Part shown: one piece after another, positions 25,241-34,139 of the stretch | Position numbering within the stretch: the first letter of the stretch is position 1 | Layout of the letters: each line of letters starts with the position of its first letter | DNA from: Rhodobiaceae bacterium | GTDB taxonomy: Bacteria > Pseudomonadota > Alphaproteobacteria > Rhizobiales > Tepidamorphaceae | DNA length: 54,759 nucleotides | Direction: 5' to 3' | Assembly (NCBI GenBank): GCA_020441995.1 | Contig: JAGRLC010000034.1 | Location: 1 to 54,759 of the forward strand | Position numbers and translations under genes: made by a program | The notes under the pieces: generated by a model | Told to the model about the DNA's origin: nothing | What the model saw: the letters and a program-made list of their open reading frames with translations, nothing else | Databases searched by the model: none

Positions 25241-26122
25241 ATGCGTCCTGAAACCTTTGCCGTCAAGATGGATGACGGCGCGGAAATCAGTATCCGCCAC
25301 CATGCCAGGAAAGGCGCCGACAGGCTTTATATTTCGCATGGCAACGGCTTTGCCGTCGATGGCTACCGGGTGTTCTGGGAATCGCTTCTGACCGACTTCG
25401 ATGTCGTGCTTTTCGACATGCGCAATCACGGGCAAAACGCCCCGACGGGCGCCGACGGCCACCATTACCAGCAGATGGCCTGGGATCTGACCACGGTCCA
25501 CCGGGAGGTCGAAGCCAAACTCGGCAAGTCGAGGGCCATCGGGGTCTTCCACTCCATGACCTCGCGCGCGGCGATGAAGAACGCAGCCGAAATGGGCTCT
25601 CCATACGATGCGCTTGTCCTTTACGACCCGCCAAGCGTTCCGCCGCAGGGCCATCATCTCTACGAAGCCATGCGCGGCTTTGAGCTGAAGCTGGTTCAAT
25701 GGGCCTGCGAGCGGCCGGAACGGTTCGGCTCACCGGGCGAACTGGAAGCCTCTTATGGTGAAGCCAGGGCCAGCGCGAAGTGGCTGCCGCAAGCACGCGC
25801 CGACATGGCAAACGCCGTTCTCAGGCAGGACGATACCGGAGACTACCGGCTCAGCTGCGCGCGCGAACTGGAAGCATCGATTTATCTTGCCGCGCTGACA
25901 CTCAATCTGTGGCCGTCGGCGGACGCGCTGGGCGTGCCCGCACGGCTGATCGGCGCGGACCCGGAAGGGCGTGGTGGGCCGCCGACAGGGCCCGCCAACT
26001 GTGCGCTGGCGAAGGAAGGCGGCTACGACTACGTCGGCATGGAAGGTGTCGGTCACCTGCTGCAGATCGAAAAGCCGGAGGAATGCCGCGCCGCGCTTTA
26101 CGACTTCATCGCAAAGCTGTGA
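25241..26122 (+). CDS. Alpha/beta hydrolase with an atypical nucleophile elbow
   Basis: 293 residues starting MRPETFAVKMDDGAEISIRH. The fold is clear from LYISHGNGFAVDGYRVF (oxyanion loop), LFDMRNHGQN, a nucleophile elbow VFHSMTSRAA with Ser105, and the C-terminal GVGHLLQIEKPE with the catalytic histidine. The usual GxSxG reads FHSMT, lacking both glycines. GGAG lies about 11 bases upstream of the ATG. It is followed 22 bp later by an acyl-CoA dehydrogenase, so both are likely cotranscribed. The substrate is unknown; a C-C or ester hydrolase of a ring-cleavage product is plausible. Confidence 0.82.
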   Translation: MRPETFAVKMDDGAEISIRHHARKGADRLYISHGNGFAVDGYRVFWESLLTDFDVVLFDMRNHGQNAPTGADGHHYQQMAWDLTTVHREVEAKLGKSRAIGVFHSMTSRAAMKNAAEMGSPYDALVLYDPPSVPPQGHHLYEAMRGFELKLVQWACERPERFGSPGELEASYGEARASAKWLPQARADMANAVLRQDDTGDYRLSCARELEASIYLAALTLNLWPSADALGVPARLIGADPEGRGGPPTGPANCALAKEGGYDYVGMEGVGHLLQIEKPEECRAALYDFIAKL

Positions 26123-26144
26123 ACAGGAACCGGAGCCGATAGCC

Positions 26145-27281
26145 ATGTCACCGGATACAGACGTTGAAATGATCCGCGAAACAGCGCGCCGCTTCGCGCA
26201 GGCCGAGCTCGCGCCCGGCGCCGCTGAAAGGGACCGGACATCGGCTGCGCCGCTCAAGGAACTGAAACAGCTTGGCGAGCTAGGCCTGATGGCCGTGGCC
26301 GTGCCCGAGGAATGGGGCGGCGCGGGCGCAAGCTACAGTGCGTTGACCATGGCCGTGGAGGAGGTTTCGCGGGCGGACGCCTCCATCGGCGTTGTTATGT
26401 CCACGCACAACTCACTGGCCTGCATGCCCATCGTCCAGCATGGGACCGAGGAGCAGAAGCAACGCTTCCTGCCCGCGCTCGTCAGCGCCGATACGATCGG
26501 CGCCATTGCCATCACTGAAAGCCAGGCCGGATCGAATGCCGCCGACATCCGCACACGCGCGGAACGCACGCATGACGGCTATGTCCTCAACGGCGCAAAG
26601 CAGTTCATCACCGGAGGCGCGTTCGCGGGCCTTGCGGTCCTGCTGGCCTCGACCGATGCGGAAGCCGGACCGCGCGGCATAACCTGCTTTCTCGTGCCAA
26701 CCGATGCGCCGGGTTTCTCAACCGGCAAGCCCGAAGAGAAGCTCGGCATCCGGGCGTCGGGCACGGCGCAGCTCATACTGGAAAACGTCAGGCTTGATGA
26801 CAGTCATGTTCTCGGCAAACCGGGCGAAGGCTACAAGATCATCCTGGGCGCACTTGCGCGCAGCCGTCTCGGCATCGCGGCCCAGGCCGTCGGCATAGCG
26901 CAAGCCGCGCTCGATGAATCCCTGGCCTATGCGAAGGAGCGCACATCTTTCGGACAGCCGATCATCGAGCATCAGGCCGTCGGATTCCGGCTGGCAACCA
27001 TGGCGACCGAGATCGAGGCGGCGCGCCGGCTCACCTATCACGCAGCCGCCCTGCTCGATGCCGGGCAGCCGTTCCAGAAGGAATCCTCGATGGCGAAGCT
27101 CTACGCCTCGGAGATGGCGGAGCGGGTCTGCAGCCAGGGCCTTCAGGTTCTCGGCGGCTACGGCTATCTCTCCGACTACCCGCTCGAACGGCTCTATCGC
27201 GATGCGCGCATCTGCCAGATCTACGAGGGGACCAGCGACATCCAGCGCATGGTCATCGGCCGCATGCTCGCGACCGGCTAG
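26145..27281 (+). CDS. Acyl-CoA dehydrogenase
   Basis: 378-residue FAD enzyme of the standard short/medium acyl-CoA dehydrogenase size. Seen are AVAVPEEWGGAGASYSALTM, the FAD-binding AITESQAGSNAADIRT, LNGAKQFITGGAFAGLAVLL, ARSRLGIAAQAVGIAQAALD, and QVLGGYGYLSDYPLERLYRD followed by YEGTSDIQRM with the catalytic glutamate. The start at 26145 excludes a 58-codon extension that overlaps the hydrolase. Electrons would go to ETF. It converges on the ligase gene with only 8 bp between stops. Confidence 0.92.
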   Translation: MSPDTDVEMIRETARRFAQAELAPGAAERDRTSAAPLKELKQLGELGLMAVAVPEEWGGAGASYSALTMAVEEVSRADASIGVVMSTHNSLACMPIVQHGTEEQKQRFLPALVSADTIGAIAITESQAGSNAADIRTRAERTHDGYVLNGAKQFITGGAFAGLAVLLASTDAEAGPRGITCFLVPTDAPGFSTGKPEEKLGIRASGTAQLILENVRLDDSHVLGKPGEGYKIILGALARSRLGIAAQAVGIAQAALDESLAYAKERTSFGQPIIEHQAVGFRLATMATEIEAARRLTYHAAALLDAGQPFQKESSMAKLYASEMAERVCSQGLQVLGGYGYLSDYPLERLYRDARICQIYEGTSDIQRMVIGRMLATG

Positions 27282-27289
27282 CAGAGCTG

Positions 27290-28828
27290 TTATTCGACAA
27301 GGTCGCGCAGCTTGAACCGCATGATCTTTCCAGACCCCGTGCGCGGAATTTCCTCAACGATGTGAATATGTTCCGGCACCTTGTAGCCGGAAAGCCGTTC
27401 GCGGCAGAAGGCGCGTATCCTGTCCGGATCGATGTCGCAATCCGCCGCCACGATGAAGGCCGCCGGCACCTCCCCCAGTGTTTCGTGCGAAACGCCGACG
27501 ATGGCGCAATCGCGGACCTCGTCGAGCAGCAGGATGGTTTCCTCGATCTCGGCAGGCGCAATGTTCTGCCCGCCACGGATAATCAGTTCCTTCAGGCGCC
27601 CGGTAATGGTCAGGAACCCGCTCTTGTCGCTGCGGGCAAGATCGCCGGTGTGATACCACCCGTCGCGCAAGGCGCTCGCCGTTTCCTCCGGCTTGTTGTG
27701 ATAGCCCTGCATCAGGTTCGGGCCACGGCAGATCAGTTCGCCCTCGCCGCCGAATTCGACATCCTTGCCGGATACCGGATCGATGATGCGCACCGCCAGT
27801 CCCGGTAGGGGCAGGCCACAGGAACCGGGCACACGGTATTTCCCCGGCCAGTTCATCGTGACCATTGTCGATGTTTCGGTAATGCCGTAACCGTCGAGAA
27901 GCTGTACGCCGAAGTAGCTTTCGAAGTCGTTGTTCAGGCTGCCGGGCATGATTGCGCCCGCCGAAACGCAGCAGCGCACGCCGTTGAAGGGTTTGGAGCC
28001 CTGTTCCTTCGCCGCGAGCAGCAGGTAGTGAAACATGGTCGGCACGCCGGGCATGAAGGTGAATTCACCCTTCGACAAATGCTCAATCGCGCCTGCGGTC
28101 GAGAACTTCTCCATGATGTGTTCGCTGGCCCCGACAGCCAGGATAGACAGCACGGACAGGTTCAGCGCATAGGAATGAAACAGCGGCAGCGGCGACAACA
28201 CACGGTCGTCTTCGCAAAGGCCGGAAATCGGCGCCCAGCACGACGCCGTGACCCACAGCATGCTGCGCGTGGTTAGCTTGACGCCCTTGGCGCGCCCGGT
28301 CGTTCCGGAGGTGTAAACCAGGTACGACACCCTATCGATATCGTCGGTGACAAGCGTAACGCCATCCGCCGGCGATGCCACAAGGTCCGTGAATGACATC
28401 GCGGGAGCGGCCGCATCGCCACCGGCAATGATCCGGTGTGCGGGATTGGGACCGTTTTCGGCAATCGCATCGAGAGCCGCAACCTGCTCCGGCTTCGTGA
28501 TGACGAAATCGCAGGCCGCATCCTCAAGCCGGTAGGCGACCTCGGTCTTGGTGGAATCGTAGCTGATCGGCACGCATAAGCCGCCGGCTCGCACGATCGC
28601 GAAGCAGGCAACGACCCAATCGACGCCGTTCGGAATCCACAGCGCGACAGCCCCGCCTTCGCCGAGCCCTTTGGCAAGCAATTGCGTCGCAAGGTTGCGC
28701 GTTTCTGTTTCCAGATCGGCGTAGCTGATTGCGCGCTTTGCATCCGAGTAGGCGATCTTGTCCGGAAAGCGTTTCGCCTGGCGCTCGAGAAGTTCGCTGA
28801 CCGGCGCGATCAAATCTGTGCGGATCAT
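27290..28828 (-). CDS. AMP-dependent acyl-CoA synthetase
   Basis: 512-residue adenylate-forming CoA ligase. Motifs are YTSGTTGRAKGV (P-loop), LLDGYGITETSTMV (A5), HTGDLARSDKSGFLTITGR (A7), LKELIIRGGQNIAPAEIEE (A8 hinge) and the catalytic lysine in PRTGSGKIMRFKLR. The ATG at 28826-28828 has GGGAGGA directly upstream. It lies 31 bp after the SDR gene and ends the leftward operon that begins at the crotonase gene 34907. Specificity (fatty, aryl or ring-fission acid) cannot be read from sequence. Confidence 0.9.
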   Translation of the reverse strand: MIRTDLIAPVSELLERQAKRFPDKIAYSDAKRAISYADLETETRNLATQLLAKGLGEGGAVALWIPNGVDWVVACFAIVRAGGLCVPISYDSTKTEVAYRLEDAACDFVITKPEQVAALDAIAENGPNPAHRIIAGGDAAAPAMSFTDLVASPADGVTLVTDDIDRVSYLVYTSGTTGRAKGVKLTTRSMLWVTASCWAPISGLCEDDRVLSPLPLFHSYALNLSVLSILAVGASEHIMEKFSTAGAIEHLSKGEFTFMPGVPTMFHYLLLAAKEQGSKPFNGVRCCVSAGAIMPGSLNNDFESYFGVQLLDGYGITETSTMVTMNWPGKYRVPGSCGLPLPGLAVRIIDPVSGKDVEFGGEGELICRGPNLMQGYHNKPEETASALRDGWYHTGDLARSDKSGFLTITGRLKELIIRGGQNIAPAEIEETILLLDEVRDCAIVGVSHETLGEVPAAFIVAADCDIDPDRIRAFCRERLSGYKVPEHIHIVEEIPRTGSGKIMRFKLRDLVE

Positions 28829-28859
28829 GTTTTCCTCCCTCAATCCCTCTTGGGGCGCA

Positions 28860-29615
28860 TCAGACCATACTGAACCCGCCGTTGACGCTGATCACCTGCC
28901 CCGTCACCCAGGACGCGGCATCGGACGCCAGAAACGCCACCATCGGCGCCACGTCTTCGGGTTTGCCGATACGGCGCAGCGGATAGGCCTTGACGATCTT
29001 GTCGCGGTTCTTGGCCAGGAAATCCGGGTCCGAGTGGGACGTTTCAACCAGCCCCAGCGACACCGTGTTGATGGTGATGTTGGCACGTCCGAGCTCCTTT
29101 GCGAGCGACTTGCCAAGCGCCATGGTGCCCGCCCGCGTGGCCGCCGCCATGGCGAGATTGGCCTCGCCGATGCGGGAGCTGTCTCCGATCAGAGAAATGA
29201 TGCGGCCGCCCTCCTGCCCGACCATGTGCGGCGCGACCGCATGGCAGCAGTGGATGGCGCCGTAGAGACACACATCGATCTGCGCCTTCCAGTCTTCCGG
29301 CGTCGAATCCACGAAGCGCTGGTACTTCACGTAGCCGGCGTTGTTCACGAGGATGTCGACACGTCCGAAATCGGCGACGATCTCATCCACCATCCTGGTG
29401 ACCTGGGCGTAGTCGGCTATGTCGGCCTGATAGGCCTTTGCCTGACCTCCGGCCGCGCTGATCGCATCGACCACGGCTTTCGCCTCGTCGGCGGACTTGC
29501 GGTAATTGACGGCGACGATCGCCCCCTCTCCCGCCAGCGTCTTCGCAATATCGCCACCGACGTCGCGTCCGCCGCCGGTCACCAAGGCAACCTTGCCTTT
29601 CAGGCCCAGTTCCAT
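28860..29615 (-). CDS. SDR-family protein lacking the YxxxK catalytic pair
   Basis: 251 residues with a normal Rossmann core: TGGGRDVGG for the nucleotide loop, NNAG at 91-94, and the C-terminal VTGQVISVNGGFSMV. At the active site the stretch NLAMAAATRAGTMALGKSL replaces the usual YSASKAG, so tyrosine is Ala157 and lysine is Arg161. I checked this on the DNA: the codons are GCG GCG GCC ACG CGG. Redox catalysis by the usual mechanism is therefore unlikely, and it may be a lyase, isomerase or regulatory subunit. It starts 1 bp after the stop of the Mo subunit gene. Confidence 0.88.
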   Translation of the reverse strand: MELGLKGKVALVTGGGRDVGGDIAKTLAGEGAIVAVNYRKSADEAKAVVDAISAAGGQAKAYQADIADYAQVTRMVDEIVADFGRVDILVNNAGYVKYQRFVDSTPEDWKAQIDVCLYGAIHCCHAVAPHMVGQEGGRIISLIGDSSRIGEANLAMAAATRAGTMALGKSLAKELGRANITINTVSLGLVETSHSDPDFLAKNRDKIVKAYPLRRIGKPEDVAPMVAFLASDAASWVTGQVISVNGGFSMV

Positions 29616-29616
29616 G

Positions 29617-32031
29617 TCATTTCTCCGTATCTGTCTTGTTGCGTGCTTCCGACACGAGCCGGAACAGCCGCTCCGGCGTGACGGGCAGTTCCGTCACGCC
29701 AACACCCAGTGGCGACAGCGCATCGCTGATCGCGTTGGCAATCGCCGCCGGCGCACCGATGGTTCCGCCCTCGCCCATGCCGCGGAAACCGCCCGGGTTT
29801 CCCGGCAGTTCGGTTTCCAGATGGAACACCTCGATAGGCGGCACTTCGGCGGCGGTCGGAACGGTGTAATCGGCCAGACTGCCTGTGAGCAGCTGGCCGG
29901 TTTCGTCGTAGCTCAGTTCCTCGAGAAGCGCCGCCCCGACCCCCTGCGCCACACCGCCATGCACCTGCCCGTCGACCACCAGCGGGTTGATCATCCGCCC
30001 GCAGTCCTCGGCAACCAGATAGCGGTCAATCGAAACGGCGAGGGTTTCAGGGTCGATCCTGACCGTCGCGATGTGCGTCGCCGTGGTGGTCGTCCCGGTA
30101 ACGGGGTCGTAGCTTTCGCTCGCCTCAAGGTTCTCACGCGCCTCCGCCGGCAGAGCCCGCATGTCCGAGTAGACCGCATGCGCCACTTCCGCGAATGTGA
30201 CGGACTTGTCGGTGCCGGCAACGAAAACGCGGCCATTGCCGGTTTCGATATCCTCTACCGCGGCTTCCAGCAGATGCGAGGCAACCCGCTTGATCTTGTC
30301 GCGCAGCACGCGCGACGTGACGATTGCCGCCCCACCGCCGAGAACGGCGCTGCGGCTGGCGTATGTGCCGGTTCCATGGGATGTCGCGCCGCTGTCGCCC
30401 TGGACGATGCGGACATCTTCTGGCCGTACACCCAGTTCCTCCGCCACGATCTGCGCCAGCGTCGTCTCCAGGCTCTGCCCGTGCGAGGCAACCGCGAAGG
30501 TGGCCGTCACCGCGCCGGTGGAATCGACGCGGATGGATGCGGTTTCGGTGCCGGTGTTGATCGGCATGCCGGGCGCGACGGATATGCGAGATCCGATGCC
30601 GGTCAGTTCGGCGTAGGTGGCGATGCCGATTCCATACCAGCGGCCCGCCGCGCGCGCTTCGCGCTGAAGCTTGCGCAAGCCCTCGTAGCCGATCCGCGAA
30701 CATGCTTCATCGAGGCATTCGGCAAAGCCGGAACGGTCCCATACGATGCCTGAACCGATCCGGTAGGGAAACTCGTCTTCCGCCACCAGATTTTTGCGCC
30801 GCATCCCGGCTGGATCGATTCCAAGATGGGCTGCCGCCATGTCGATCAGACGTTCGGTCACGAAGACCGATGCCGGGCGCCCGACCCCGCGATAGGGGCC
30901 GGTCGGCGGCTTCGGCGTCGCCACGCCTTTCACCTCGCCGCGATAATGGGGAATGCGGTAGGGACCGGGCAGGAAGCTGACAACCTGCACAGGCTCCAGC
31001 GCCGCCGTCCACGGATAGATGGAGTAAGCGCCGATATCACCGGTCACGCGCCCCTTGAGCGCGATCAGCGCCCCGTCGTCATCGAAACCCAGTTCGGCCT
31101 CGATGATCTCATCGAAGCCCTGGCTCGTCGATGCCAGATCCTCGCTGCGGTCGCTGACCCATTTCACAGTCCGCCCGAGCCTGCGCGCCAGCGCGCAGAC
31201 AGCGATTTCTTCGGGATAGAGCGATCCCTTGCCGCCAAAACCGCCGCCAACGTCCGGCGCAACGACGCGGATCCGGCTTCCGGGCAAGTCCAGCAGCCCG
31301 GACAGAATATCGCGCAGAATGCCGGGTATCTGGGTCGAGCCGTAAAGCGTCAACCCGTCATTGGCGCGGTCCGGTTCGGCGACGTAGCTGCGCGGTTCGA
31401 TGGCCAGCGGTGACTTGCGGTGCATCCTGAAGCGGCCGGAAACACGGTGCGGCGCTTGCGCCATCGCGTCGTCCGGCTCGCCGGTCTCGAACACGCGCTC
31501 GAAGAGAATGTTGGTGCCAAGCTCATCGTGCAGCAGCGGGGCGCCGTCATAGGCCGCGCTTTCCGGATCGGCGGCGACATCCAGAGGCTCCCAATCGACC
31601 TCGATGAGCGCCAGCGCATCTTCGGCGATGTAACGGTCGCGCGCGATCACGACCGCCACGGGTTCGCCGACATAACGCACCTTCTCGCTTGCCAGCACGG
31701 TACACGATGTCGCCCGGTAGTCGCGCATGCGTGAAGGCGCTTTAATGACTGGAATGCCGGCAAAATCCGCAGCCGTATAAACACCGGTCACGCCAGGCAG
31801 GCCGCGTGCGGCCTCGCAGTCGATGGACTTGATGCGCGCGTGCGCCTGCTCGCTGCGCAGGAACGCGGCGTGAACCATCCGGTCAGCGCGGATGTCGGCC
31901 GTGTAGCGGCCCGCCCCGGTGAGCAGCCGGGGGTCCTCCAGCCGCTGAACCGCCTTACCGACATATTTCGGGCGTGCGGATGCCAGCGCATCGGCGTCCG
32001 GGCCTAGGGGTTTGCGCGGAAGATCATTCAT
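29617..32031 (-). CDS. Molybdenum hydroxylase large subunit (second system)
   Basis: 804-residue molybdopterin-binding subunit of the xanthine dehydrogenase/CoxL superfamily. It shows VGKAVQRLEDPRLLTGAGRY, DVGGGFGGKG, the Mo-site loop GPYRGVGRPASVF (the AYRGxGR form, not the CO-dehydrogenase form), and GMGEGGTIGAPAAIANAI with the catalytic glutamate. There is no CoxG fusion here, unlike the protein at 17906. I start at the ATG 32029-32031 (MNDLPRKPLGPDA), which has GGAAG upstream; it overlaps the MBL stop by 8 bp. It lies downstream of its own FAD and 2Fe-2S genes with an MBL gene between. The substrate is unknown. Confidence 0.92.
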   Translation of the reverse strand: MNDLPRKPLGPDADALASARPKYVGKAVQRLEDPRLLTGAGRYTADIRADRMVHAAFLRSEQAHARIKSIDCEAARGLPGVTGVYTAADFAGIPVIKAPSRMRDYRATSCTVLASEKVRYVGEPVAVVIARDRYIAEDALALIEVDWEPLDVAADPESAAYDGAPLLHDELGTNILFERVFETGEPDDAMAQAPHRVSGRFRMHRKSPLAIEPRSYVAEPDRANDGLTLYGSTQIPGILRDILSGLLDLPGSRIRVVAPDVGGGFGGKGSLYPEEIAVCALARRLGRTVKWVSDRSEDLASTSQGFDEIIEAELGFDDDGALIALKGRVTGDIGAYSIYPWTAALEPVQVVSFLPGPYRIPHYRGEVKGVATPKPPTGPYRGVGRPASVFVTERLIDMAAAHLGIDPAGMRRKNLVAEDEFPYRIGSGIVWDRSGFAECLDEACSRIGYEGLRKLQREARAAGRWYGIGIATYAELTGIGSRISVAPGMPINTGTETASIRVDSTGAVTATFAVASHGQSLETTLAQIVAEELGVRPEDVRIVQGDSGATSHGTGTYASRSAVLGGGAAIVTSRVLRDKIKRVASHLLEAAVEDIETGNGRVFVAGTDKSVTFAEVAHAVYSDMRALPAEARENLEASESYDPVTGTTTTATHIATVRIDPETLAVSIDRYLVAEDCGRMINPLVVDGQVHGGVAQGVGAALLEELSYDETGQLLTGSLADYTVPTAAEVPPIEVFHLETELPGNPGGFRGMGEGGTIGAPAAIANAISDALSPLGVGVTELPVTPERLFRLVSEARNKTDTEK

Positions 32032-32785
32032 AGGCTTCCGCGCCTTTACGCAATTGCCGCCATTGCTCATCGTCATGACCGCAAAGGATCATGGCGCCCC
32101 TCAACCGGCGCCGCCGGATCTCGATGTAGCTTTCCAGCAGTTTTTCGGAATCCCATGCGTTGCGGGGGATCTCGTCACGGTCGAGATTGCGCATCAGGCT
32201 GACGGCATCGGACACGGCGAAAACCTCTCCCGTGCGGTCAAGCCCGGCATGCAGGCCGATGAGCCCCGGCGTGTGGCCGGGCAAGGGAATGGCCACAAGC
32301 CGTGAATCGCCGAACACGTCATGCTGCGCATCGATCGCCTCCACCGGCATCGGAAGGTCCCAGTCGGCGCGCAGATATCCGCGCGCTTCGGCACCGTCCG
32401 AATCGGCAGCAGCCAGTTCGGCCTTGTGGCAGATGAACTGCGCCTTCCGGAAAAAAGCGTTACAGCCGCAATGGTCGGGATGCAGGTGCGAGTTGATGAC
32501 GATATCGATATCATCGGGATTCAACCCGACCTGTGAAAGGCTTGAAACAACATCGGATTTTGGCGCCGCTATCGGCGTCATGATCTTCGCCAGCCCGCCC
32601 CAGCGTGCTTCCGCATCGACCTCGACATCGGGATGGCAGCCGGTGTCGAACAGGACGTTTCCCCTGGCGTGCCGGAACAGCGTGGCGTGAACCGGAAGCT
32701 CGATGGTCTCATCGCGTTCCGCGTCAGGGACATAGATGCGCTTCTTCATGCGCAGGCGGCCGCCATTCAGGATATGCATCTTCAT
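32024..32785 (-). CDS. MBL-fold hydrolase, N-acyl-homoserine-lactonase-like
   Basis: 253-residue metallo-beta-lactamase-fold enzyme with all ligands of the AiiA-like lactonase group: His100, His102, Asp104 and His105 in SHLHPDHCG, PGHTPGLIGL, the bridging aspartate in FAVSDAVS and a final histidine in ILCGHDDEQW. The family opens lactones. Here it lies between the 2Fe-2S and Mo subunit genes with overlaps on both sides (4 bp and 8 bp). Hydrolysis of a lactone, lactam or cyclic ester made by the Mo enzyme therefore fits better than quorum quenching; that is inference. Confidence 0.88.
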   Translation of the reverse strand: MKMHILNGGRLRMKKRIYVPDAERDETIELPVHATLFRHARGNVLFDTGCHPDVEVDAEARWGGLAKIMTPIAAPKSDVVSSLSQVGLNPDDIDIVINSHLHPDHCGCNAFFRKAQFICHKAELAAADSDGAEARGYLRADWDLPMPVEAIDAQHDVFGDSRLVAIPLPGHTPGLIGLHAGLDRTGEVFAVSDAVSLMRNLDRDEIPRNAWDSEKLLESYIEIRRRRLRGAMILCGHDDEQWRQLRKGAEAYE

Positions 32786-33267
32786 GCCGCGGCTCCTTCA
32801 CGTTCGTCAGCGAGTTCGCGCACCGCGCGCACGATGTGCTCGTAGCCAGTGCAGCGGCAGATGTTGCCGGACAGCGCGTCGCGGATTTCCTCATCGGTTT
32901 CGAGCGGCAGGGTCTCCAGCATCTCCTGCACGGTCATCAGGAAGCCCGGCGTGCAGAACCCGCATTGCAGCGCGTGATGCTTTCGGAACGCCTGCTGGAT
33001 GCGGTTGAGCGAAGCGACGGTGCCCAGATGCTCGACCGTCTCGATGCGCGCACCGTCCACTTGAGCCGCGAAGGTAAGACATGCGCGGGCGGTGACCCCG
33101 TTGAGACGGACCGTGCAAGCGCCACAGACGCCATGCTCGCAGCCGACATGGGTGCCCGTCAGGCCGAGCCGGTCGCGCAGGAAATCCGAGAGCAGCATGC
33201 GCGGCTCGACGGTCTCGACGATCTCCTCACCGTTGACGGTCAACGTGATGTCGATACGCGTGCTCAT
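32782..33267 (-). CDS. Molybdenum hydroxylase [2Fe-2S] subunit (second system)
   Basis: 161 residues. First cluster ligands are Cys43, Cys48, Cys51 and Cys63 (GCEHGVCGACTVRLNG); the second set is Cys102, Cys105, Cys137 and Cys139 (QCGFCTPGFL and ICRCTGY). It overlaps the FAD subunit gene (33264-33267) and the MBL gene (32782-32785) by 4 bp each in ATGA junctions. Confidence 0.95.
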   Translation of the reverse strand: MSTRIDITLTVNGEEIVETVEPRMLLSDFLRDRLGLTGTHVGCEHGVCGACTVRLNGVTARACLTFAAQVDGARIETVEHLGTVASLNRIQQAFRKHHALQCGFCTPGFLMTVQEMLETLPLETDEEIRDALSGNICRCTGYEHIVRAVRELADEREGAAA

Positions 33268-34133
33268 GCCCTGCCTCCCGCCGCGCGTGCGAGCGCCGTC
33301 TCCAGTACGCGCCCAACCAGCACCGGAACCAGATGCAACCGGTACTCGGCGGACGCATGCAAGTCGGTCATGGGCTCCAATCCCTCGCAGGCGAGTTCAG
33401 CGATGTCGGCAACCGAAACCGCGTCGACCGGTTTTCCGGTCAGCTCTTCTTCCAGAGCGGAGGCGCGGACCGGCCCGTCGCCGACGCCGCCAAGCGCAAC
33501 GCGTAGGTCCCTGATCACGCCGCCCTCGACCTGGACCAAGGCGCCGCTGGCCGCCATGGCGAAATCGCCGGCGCGGCGCGCCACCTCGTCGAACGCCATT
33601 CCGGCACCGGACGGCGGTTCGGGAAAGCGGACAGCGGTGAGGATTTCGTCTTCGCCGATGTCCGTCACCAGCGGAGCGATAAAAAACTCTTCCGCCGCAA
33701 GATAACGCCGCTCTTCGGGGCCTTCGACGATGATCTCGCCATTGAGAAGCGCAACCAGCAGCGGCCACTCGGCGGACGGATCGGCGTGAACGAGACTACC
33801 GCCAACGGTGCCGCGATTACGGATCGCCAGATGCGCGACATGGCGCATCGCTTCCGCAATGACGGGCAAACGCCTGGCGAGCAAAGGCGAACGCATGGCC
33901 TCGGCATGACGCACCAACGAGCCGATCACGATGTCGGCTCCGTCTTCGCTGATCTCCGTCAGTTCGGCAATCGCGTTGATATCGACCAGTCGCTCCGGCT
34001 GGGCCAGGCGGAAATTCATCATCGGCACAAGGCTTTGCCCGCCGGCGATGATCTTGGCGTCATCGTGCTGGAGAAACTCGAGCGCCTCGCTGACGCTGGT
34101 TGCACGCAGATATTCGAAGGGCGCGGGCTTCAT
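33264..34133 (-). CDS. Molybdenum hydroxylase FAD-binding subunit (second system)
   Basis: 289-residue CoxM-type subunit. FAD contacts are IIAGGQSLVPMMNFRLAQP near residue 30 and IRNRGTVGGSLVHADPSAEW near residue 108, with the standard TVGGS. The C-terminal domain contains FDEVARRAGDFAMAASGAL. It begins 6 bp after the crotonase stop and leads into the 2Fe-2S gene with a 4-bp overlap, so it belongs to the operon starting at 34907. Confidence 0.94.
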   Translation of the reverse strand: MKPAPFEYLRATSVSEALEFLQHDDAKIIAGGQSLVPMMNFRLAQPERLVDINAIAELTEISEDGADIVIGSLVRHAEAMRSPLLARRLPVIAEAMRHVAHLAIRNRGTVGGSLVHADPSAEWPLLVALLNGEIIVEGPEERRYLAAEEFFIAPLVTDIGEDEILTAVRFPEPPSGAGMAFDEVARRAGDFAMAASGALVQVEGGVIRDLRVALGGVGDGPVRASALEEELTGKPVDAVSVADIAELACEGLEPMTDLHASAEYRLHLVPVLVGRVLETALARAAGGRA

Positions 34134-34139
34134 GCTGCC

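Noticed and set aside
32024..32785. Quorum-quenching AHL lactonase as the function of the second MBL gene
   Set aside because: The motifs match the lactonase group, but the gene is embedded by overlaps in a catabolic operon, so a pathway lactone or lactam is more likely.
17906..34133. Reading the two Mo enzymes as carbon monoxide dehydrogenases
   Set aside because: The AYxCSFR loop of true CoxL is absent: the loops read LVRGFGGPQ and PYRGVGRP. Hydroxylase or CoA-ester reductase roles fit better.
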